Shown here: piece by piece, positions 1 to 6,055 of the stretch
How positions within the stretch are numbered: the first letter of the stretch is position 1
Layout of the letters: each line of letters opens with the position of its first letter
Source: Micrococcales bacterium
Lineage (GTDB): Bacteria; Actinomycetota; Actinomycetes; Actinomycetales; Dermatophilaceae
NCBI GenBank assembly: GCA_030537915.1
Contig: JAUNUZ010000155.1
Location: 1-6,055, forward strand
Direction: 5' to 3'
DNA length: 6,055 nucleotides
The notes under the pieces: generated by a model
What the model was told of the DNA's origin: nothing
Databases searched by the model: none
Seen by the model: only the letters and a program-made list of their open reading frames with translations
Translations under genes and position numbers: made by a program

Positions 1-294
1 CCGCTGGAACCACAGGTCGGACTCGAGGTAATGGCGCAGCGACGCCTCCGCGACGCGGACCTTGGCGACGAAGCTCTCGTCCGCGGCCAGCTCAGCCAGC
101 TCCCTGGCGGACAAGGATGAGAGTAATGCGACGGGATCGTGCTTCACCTTCTCCCAGCGCACCGGCGCCATCTCGGCAAAGAGGCGCCGAGTCGGGGGGT
201 GCCAGGACCAGTGCAGGTTGCTCGCGAGCTCGCCCAGGGGGGCGATCTGCTCGGGCAGAACTGTGCGTACGTGGAAACGTCGGATTGCCTTCAC
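1..294 (-). CDS. glgP: Alpha-glucan (glycogen/maltodextrin) phosphorylase, N-terminal part, partial
   Basis: Reading the minus strand from GTG at 294-292 gives 98 codons open to the left edge. The protein begins (M)KAIRRFHVRTVLPEQIAPLG, followed by ELASNLHWSWHPPTRRLFAE, and later contains HDPVALL and DLWFQR. This matches the N-terminal DUF3417-type region of long actinobacterial GT35 phosphorylases, such as mycobacterial GlgP (roughly 850 residues), so only about a tenth of the gene is here and no catalytic or pyridoxal-phosphate residues are visible. The family releases glucose 1-phosphate from non-reducing ends of alpha-1,4-glucans in the cytoplasm. The start is fixed by an in-frame TAG four codons upstream with no other start between. 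No Shine-Dalgarno precedes the GTG, but a -10 element lies 6 bases upstream, which suggests leaderless translation. It is divergent from glgE, so glucan breakdown and synthesis share one control region. Confidence 0.93.
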   Translation of the reverse strand, partial: MKAIRRFHVRTVLPEQIAPLGELASNLHWSWHPPTRRLFAEMAPVRWEKVKHDPVALLSSLSARELAELAADESFVAKVRVAEASLRHYLESDLWFQR

Positions 295-300
295 AAGACA

Positions 301-306
301 AGTCTA
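301..306 (-). promoter_or_regulatory. Putative -10 element of the glgP promoter, leaderless
   Basis: On the minus strand the hexamer TAGACT fits the actinobacterial -10 pattern TANNNT and is followed by 6 bases and then the GTG start of glgP. This spacing would place transcription initiation at or next to the first base of the start codon, consistent with a leaderless mRNA and with the lack of any purine-rich ribosome binding site. No convincing TTGACA-like -35 is seen 16-18 bases upstream. The assignment is an inference from motif and spacing. Confidence 0.45.
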
Positions 307-363
307 TCGAGCGCGCGACCCTATTCCGGTCGGACGCGCACGCCCCCCGGGAGCGCCACTGAT

Positions 364-380
364 CGGCCGGGGTCCGGCCG
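364..380. repeat. Perfect 7-bp inverted repeat in the divergent intergenic region
   Basis: CGGCCGG at 364-370 and its exact reverse complement CCGGCCG at 374-380 are separated by the three bases GGT. It lies nearly midway between the two opposed GTG starts, about 57-73 bases upstream of glgE and 70-86 bases upstream of glgP. This position would suit an operator serving both promoters. The arms consist only of G and C in a G/C-rich stretch, so chance is a real possibility. No T-run follows on either strand, so it does not look like a terminator. Confidence 0.4.
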
Positions 381-423
381 CGGGCCGGGTGGGCGCGGAA
401 TGCAATGTGGGCGACGAAACCGA

Positions 424-429
424 TAGCGT
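424..429 (+). promoter_or_regulatory. Putative -10 element of the glgE-treS-mak promoter, leaderless
   Basis: TAGCGT fits the actinobacterial TANNNT -10 pattern and is followed by 7 bases and then GTG at 437, the preferred glgE start. As for the divergent glgP, this would start the transcript at the initiation codon, in keeping with the absence of a Shine-Dalgarno sequence before it. The best -35 candidate is ATGCAA at 400-405 with an 18-base spacer, which is a poor match to TTGACA. Inferred from motif and spacing. Confidence 0.45.
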
Positions 430-436
430 CTGCCCC

Positions 437-2575
437 GTGACCACGACGACATCGCAGTCATCCACGCCCCAGCCAGCCGATCCCGGTTCGAGTGGACCAG
501 CCACCCAGCACGCGCCCGGCACCGCACCCGGTGTAACCCCCGGCGGGTCGCCGGGCAGGCCGGTGGACGCGTTGTCCGGCCAACGCCCGCTGGGGCGCAT
601 CCCGGTGACGAACGTGACGCCACTGGTCGAGGGGGGCGACTTCCCGCTCAAGGCGGTCGTTGGCGAGCAGATCCCCGTCACCGCCACGGTGTTCCGCGAG
701 GGCCACGACGCCGTCAACGCCAACGCCGTCCTCACCGACCCCTGCGGGGGCGAGCATGTCGTGTCGCTGGTCTGCACGAATGCCGGTCTGAACCTGTGGG
801 AGGCCACGATCGAGGCCGACCGAGTGGGCAGCTGGAGCTACCGCATCGAGGGCTGGTCGGACCCCTACGGCACGTGGGAGCACGACGCCACGATCAAGGT
901 CGAGGCCGGTGTGGACGTCGACCTCATGCTCGAGGAGGGCGCCCGCGTCCTCGAGCGAGCCCTGCAGGTCGAGAACCGGCCCGAGTCGGCGCAGCGGATG
1001 CTGGGCGACGCCATCCAGGCGCTGCGAGACGAATCCCGTCCCGCAGCCGCGCGATTGGCCGCCGGAGCCGCACCCGAAGTCGCGCAGGAGCTGCGGACGC
1101 GCCCGCTGCGCGAGCACGTCAGCCCCACCCCCGATTACCCCTGGCTCGTCGAACGGCAGCTCGCGCTCTACGGCGCCTGGTACGAGTTCTTCCCGCGCTC
1201 GGAGGGCTGCTACTACGACGAGGCCAAAGGGGAATGGGTGACCGGCACACTGCGCACGGCCGCGCAGCGCCTGCCCGCGATAGCCCACATGGGCTTCGAC
1301 GTCATCTATCTCACGCCGGTGCACCCCATCGGGACTATCAACCGCAAGGGGCCGAACAACTCGCTCGACGCCGGCCCCAAGGACCCCGGCTCCCCCTACG
1401 CGATCGGCAGCAAGGACGGCGGGCACGACGCTATCGAGCCCACGCTGGGCACGTTCGAGGACTTCGATTTCTTCGTCGCGCAGGCGCACCGCGTCGGCCT
1501 CGAGGTGGCCCTCGACATCGCGCTGCAGTGCGCGCCCGACCACCCCTGGGTCACGAGCCACCCGCAGTGGTTCACAACCCGCGCGGACGGGACGATCGCG
1601 CACGCGGAGAACCCGCCGAAGAAGTACCAGGACATCTACCCGGTGAACTTCGACAACGACCCGGCCGGCATCTATGCCGAGGTGCGTCGCGTCATCCAGG
1701 TCTGGATCGACCACGGCGTCAAGATCTTCCGGGTCGACAACCCCCACACCAAGCCCGTCGAGTTCTGGCAATGGCTCATCAGTGACGTCGCGCAATCGCA
1801 CCCGGATGTCATCTGGCTCGCGGAGGCGTTCACCCAGCCGGCGATGATGGCCACGCTCGGCAAGGTGGGCTTCCAGCAGAGCTACACATATTACGCGTGG
1901 CGCAATCAGCGCCAGGAGCTCGAGGAGTACATGGAGGAACTGTCGCTCCAGAGCGCCGACTACATGCGCCCGAGCTTCTGGCCGACGACGCACGACATCC
2001 TCACCCCGTACATGCAGTACGGCGGACCGGCGGCGTGGAAGGTGCGCGCCGCGCTGGCGGCGACTCTCGTGCCGACCTACGGCATCTACGCCGGCTACGA
2101 AATGCTGGAGGCGGTCCCTCGACCCGGCGTCGAGGAACAGATCGACAACGAGAAGTACGAGTTCAAGAACCGTCGTTGGGAGGACTACGAGCCGGGCGGC
2201 GCGAAGGCGGGCCAGCTGTGGATGGCCGACTACCTGCGCACCCTCAACGAGATCCGCAAGGCCCACCCCGCGCTGCACTGGTTGCGTAATTGGCGGCGCC
2301 AAGGCGCCGACGACGAAAACGTCATGTGCTTCAGCAAGCGGCACGTCGACGGCGGCCGTGACGACACGATCATCGTCGTCGCCAATGTCGATCCGCACAC
2401 CACCCGGGAGACGTGGGTCCACCTCGACATGCCCGAGCTCGGGCTGGGGCCGAACGACAGCTTCGTCGCCAAGGACCTCATCACCGGTGCCTCGTGGCAG
2501 TGGGGTCAGCACAATTTCGTGCGAGTCGGCCGCGACGCCGAACCCGTGCACATCATCCACGTCAGGAGGTTCTAG
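437..2575 (+). CDS. glgE: Alpha-1,4-glucan:maltose-1-phosphate maltosyltransferase GlgE
   Basis: A 712-residue cytoplasmic GH13_3 enzyme that transfers maltosyl units from maltose 1-phosphate to alpha-1,4-glucan chains, releasing phosphate (EC 2.4.99.16). The length is close to the roughly 700 of mycobacterial GlgE. Residues 1-52 are a Pro/Thr/Ser/Gly-rich tail. GRIPV at 53 opens the N-terminal beta domain, with KAVVGE and FREGHDAV nearby. The catalytic part begins around AWYEFFPRS (247-255), followed by HPIGTINRKGPNNS, LQCAPDHPW and the very characteristic PPKKYQDIYPVNFDNDP (from about 393). By family alignment, the nucleophile is Asp434 in FRVDNPHTKP, the acid/base Glu463 in LAEAFTQP and the transition-state Asp Asp520 in TTHDILTPY. 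The frame stays open upstream to about 62, but that stretch lies opposite glgP. GTG437 is chosen because a -10 motif sits just before it; GTG389, GTG407 and GTG563 are weaker alternatives. First gene of the glgE-treS-mak operon. Confidence 0.97.
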   Translation: MTTTTSQSSTPQPADPGSSGPATQHAPGTAPGVTPGGSPGRPVDALSGQRPLGRIPVTNVTPLVEGGDFPLKAVVGEQIPVTATVFREGHDAVNANAVLTDPCGGEHVVSLVCTNAGLNLWEATIEADRVGSWSYRIEGWSDPYGTWEHDATIKVEAGVDVDLMLEEGARVLERALQVENRPESAQRMLGDAIQALRDESRPAAARLAAGAAPEVAQELRTRPLREHVSPTPDYPWLVERQLALYGAWYEFFPRSEGCYYDEAKGEWVTGTLRTAAQRLPAIAHMGFDVIYLTPVHPIGTINRKGPNNSLDAGPKDPGSPYAIGSKDGGHDAIEPTLGTFEDFDFFVAQAHRVGLEVALDIALQCAPDHPWVTSHPQWFTTRADGTIAHAENPPKKYQDIYPVNFDNDPAGIYAEVRRVIQVWIDHGVKIFRVDNPHTKPVEFWQWLISDVAQSHPDVIWLAEAFTQPAMMATLGKVGFQQSYTYYAWRNQRQELEEYMEELSLQSADYMRPSFWPTTHDILTPYMQYGGPAAWKVRAALAATLVPTYGIYAGYEMLEAVPRPGVEEQIDNEKYEFKNRRWEDYEPGGAKAGQLWMADYLRTLNEIRKAHPALHWLRNWRRQGADDENVMCFSKRHVDGGRDDTIIVVANVDPHTTRETWVHLDMPELGLGPNDSFVAKDLITGASWQWGQHNFVRVGRDAEPVHIIHVRRF
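2564..2570 (+). promoter_or_regulatory. Shine-Dalgarno for treS, inside the end of glgE
   Basis: AGGAGGT lies within the last codons of glgE, 5 bases before the treS GTG at 2576. It is a near-perfect complement of the 16S rRNA 3' end. Because the glgE stop TAG (2573-2575) directly abuts the GTG, ribosomes ending on glgE are positioned to restart on treS, which points to translational coupling. It fixes the treS start. Confidence 0.85.
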
Positions 2576-4289
<1,714 letters not shown>

Positions 4290-4297
<8 letters not shown>

Positions 4298-6055
4298 GAT
4301 CTTCCAGACGACCCTGAGCCCCTCCAAGCTTCAGCTCATCACCGGCTGGATGAGCCGCCAACGCTGGTATGCCACCAAGGGGCGGGAGCCGCAGCTGCGC
4401 CGCCTCGGCGGCTACCGGCTCGATGACCCGATCGGTGAGGTCGGTATCGAGACCCTCATCGTGCTCGACGAAGGTGGCCCCGCTCCGATCGTCTACCAGG
4501 TGCCGCTCACCTATCGGTCCGCTCCGTTGGCCGGCGCCGAGGCCGGACTCATCGGCACGATCGAGCACGGCGTGCTCGGCACTCGCTACGTCTACGACGG
4601 GCCGCATGACCCCGTCTACGCGGAGCAACTCCTGGCGCTGGCGCGCGGTCGGGCCCTGGCCCAACACGCGAGCATCAGCTTCACGCTCGAACCGGACGTC
4701 GTCGGTCACCCCCACCCTGCCTCCGGCGACGTCACGCCGAGCGCCAGCCGGGTGCTGGGCGGCGAGCAGTCGAACACGTCGATCGTCTACGAAGCCACGG
4801 GTCCGGACGGGTCGGCGAGTCCGGTCATCATCAAGGTCTTCCGGATGCTGCAGCACGGCCAGAATCCCGACGTGGTGCTGCAGGAGGCGCTAGCCGGTGC
4901 GGGCTCCCAGCTCGTGCCCCGCCCGCTCGGCGACGTCACCGGCACGTGGGAGGGGGCGGCTGGAGGCATCGCCGTCGGGCACCTGGCGTTCGCCCAAGAG
5001 TTCATACCCGGCACCCAGGACGCCTGGCGGGTCGCTCTCGACTCCATCCACACGGGCAAGGACTTCACCGCCGCGGCACGTCGGCTGGGGATCGCCACGG
5101 CGAGCGTTCACGAGGCACTTGCGCGGATCCTGCCGACAGTGGCGGCCAGCGACGAGCAGCGTGCGGCCCTCACGGCCGGGTGGCGTCGTCGGCTCTACGC
5201 GGCACTGGCGCAGGCCCCGGTGCTGTATGCACACAGCTACTGGATCGAAGGGGTATTCGCTCGGGCCGCCGCCGCGCCGTGGCCCGGTCTGCAGCGCGTC
5301 CACGGTGACTATCACCTAGGGCAGGTACTCAACGCCCCCGGTCGCGGGTGGGTGCTGCTCGACTTCGAAGGCGAGCCGCTGCGCTCCCTGGCCGAGCGCA
5401 ACGAGCCCGATCTCGCGTTGCGCGACGTTGCCGGCATGTTGCGCTCCGTGGACTACGCGGCCGGATCCATCGAGCGCGAGCACAGCGAGACCGTCCGCGA
5501 GGTCGCGAACGCGCAGCGTACCGCTGCGGCTGCCGCCGGACCTGCGGTGCCCTCACCGGTTTCTGGCTCGGGACAGGTCGATCCGTCCCGGTGGGCCGTT
5601 GCCACCTCGGCGGCCTTCCTGGAGGGCTACGCCTCTATCGCGGGCGATCCACGCTCCGATCCCGCGGGGGCCGCGCTCCTGGATGCGCTCCTGCTCGACA
5701 AGGCGCTCTACGAGGTCGTCTACGAGGCGCGCCATCGCCCCAGTTGGGTCGATATCCCCGTGGGTGCCGTGCAGCGCCTATGCGTCGCCGCCGCGCTCAC
5801 TGCGCCCGGGCTGCTGCCGGCCGACACGCCTGTCGGCCCGCCCACTGATTCTCCGGCGGCGACCTCGCCACCGGCTCCGTCTCACGAGAGGAGCGCGTCC
5901 GACGTGACCGCCTCCCAGCCCCCAACGACTCCCGAGCCGGTGGCACCCGCCGAGGTGGCCGAGTTCGTCGAGCCGCCACACCCCCCCGAACCTGAGCAGG
6001 CGGCGGTGGTGCGGAACCCACCGGCCAGCTCCGCCGCATCGTCCAGCTCTGCCGC
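4290..6055 (+). CDS. mak: Maltokinase Mak (Pep2) with Pro/Ala-rich C-terminal extension, open at right edge
   Basis: ATP-dependent phosphorylation of maltose to maltose 1-phosphate (EC 2.7.1.175), the donor for GlgE. The frame from ATG4290 has 588 codons without a stop and leaves the window. The N-terminal cap region carries SRQRWYATKG (residues 22-31), as in other maltokinases. The kinase core follows: GGEQSNTS (157-164), the probable ATP-contacting lysine Lys182 in IIKVFRM, the catalytic loop VHGDYHLGQVL with Asp340, the metal-binding LLDFEGEP with Asp358, LRDVAGMLRSVDYAA, and LDKALYEVVYEARHRPSW (469-486). Tyr341 stands where mycobacterial Mak has Leu. The kinase ends near GLLPA (507-511), already longer than the roughly 455 residues of mycobacterial Mak. 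It is followed by at least 77 residues rich in Pro, Ala, Ser, Thr and Glu that look disordered. The tail may link to a GlgB domain beyond the edge, or simply end there. Confidence 0.95.
5823..6055 (+). other. Low-complexity Pro/Ala/Ser/Thr/Glu-rich coding tail of mak, possible interdomain linker
   Basis: From about residue 512 of the mak frame to the window edge, the protein becomes low complexity: runs such as PPTDSPAATSPPAP, TPEPVAPAEVAEFVEPP and a serine/alanine-rich end (NPPASSAASSSSA), with no hydrophobic segment and no recognisable fold. The reading frame stays open throughout. Such segments are typical of flexible linkers between domains or of disordered termini. In related loci glgB follows mak, so a linker to a branching enzyme is the leading guess, but no GlgB sequence is visible here. 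Confidence 0.7.
5886..5906 (+). promoter_or_regulatory. Possible internal ribosome binding site and GTG start in the mak frame
   Basis: GAGAGGAG at 5886-5893 resembles a Shine-Dalgarno sequence and is followed after 10 bases by GTG at 5904-5906 (residue 539 of the mak frame). It could be the start of a downstream glgB with a disordered N-terminus. However, it lies in the same frame as mak with no stop between, so if used it would give a shorter product in addition to the long one. The spacing is somewhat long, and chance is likely enough in G/A-containing coding sequence. Confidence 0.3.

Noticed and set aside
364..380. The G/C-rich palindrome as a transcription terminator.
   Set aside because: There is no T-run on either side and it lies between two divergent starts, where no terminator is expected.
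62..436. The glgE frame stays open upstream to about position 62, which would add some 125 residues.
   Set aside because: Up to 294 this stretch is the opposite strand of glgP, whose protein is clearly recognisable, and the added residues have no GlgE similarity. The -10 motif before GTG437 also argues for the later start.
796..1785. An Arg/Ala-rich plus-strand frame within glgE; similar shadow frames occur within treS and mak.
   Set aside because: They overlap well-supported catalytic domains in another frame and have composition typical of out-of-frame high-G+C DNA.
1986..1996. The third catalytic Asp motif of GlgE reads TTHD, where mycobacterial GlgE has NTPD.
   Set aside because: The aspartate itself is kept, and HD is the common form in the wider GH13 family, so this is ordinary variation and not a sign of lost function.

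Overview
The window looks like chromosomal DNA from a high-G+C actinomycete. By eye it is strongly G/C-rich with G/C-heavy third codon positions, it uses GTG starts, and all four proteins resemble their mycobacterial and streptomycete counterparts. I cannot place it below phylum from this sequence. The locus is the GlgE (maltose 1-phosphate) route of alpha-glucan metabolism.

Layout: (1) positions 1-294, minus strand, hold the first 98 codons of an alpha-glucan phosphorylase gene (glgP), which runs off the left edge. (2) Positions 295-436 are a 142-base divergent control region with a TANNNT -10 element close to each GTG start and a perfect 7-base inverted repeat between them. (3) Positions 437-2575 are glgE. 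(4) Positions 2576-4297 are treS, whose GTG follows directly on the glgE stop codon. (5) Positions 4290-6055 are mak, overlapping treS by 8 bases and still open at the right edge.

How the genes work together: TreS interconverts trehalose and maltose. Mak phosphorylates maltose with ATP to maltose 1-phosphate. GlgE transfers the maltosyl unit to a growing alpha-1,4-glucan. The divergent GlgP phosphorolyses such glucans from the non-reducing end. A branching enzyme (GlgB) usually completes the set and would be expected just past the right edge. The tight spacing (0-base gap, then 8-base overlap), each junction with a good Shine-Dalgarno sequence, indicates one translationally coupled operon.

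The pathway is established, so the window as a whole is not a novel system. The points worth a second look are: the mak frame, which runs without a stop through a disordered Pro/Ala/Ser-rich tail towards the place where glgB should lie, with a possible internal ribosome binding site and GTG inside the tail (a candidate Mak-GlgB fusion); the apparent leaderless GTG starts of both divergent genes; and the palindrome midway between them. There is no sign of mobile elements, CRISPR, tRNA, rRNA or gene decay, and no gene-free stretch longer than 300 bases.
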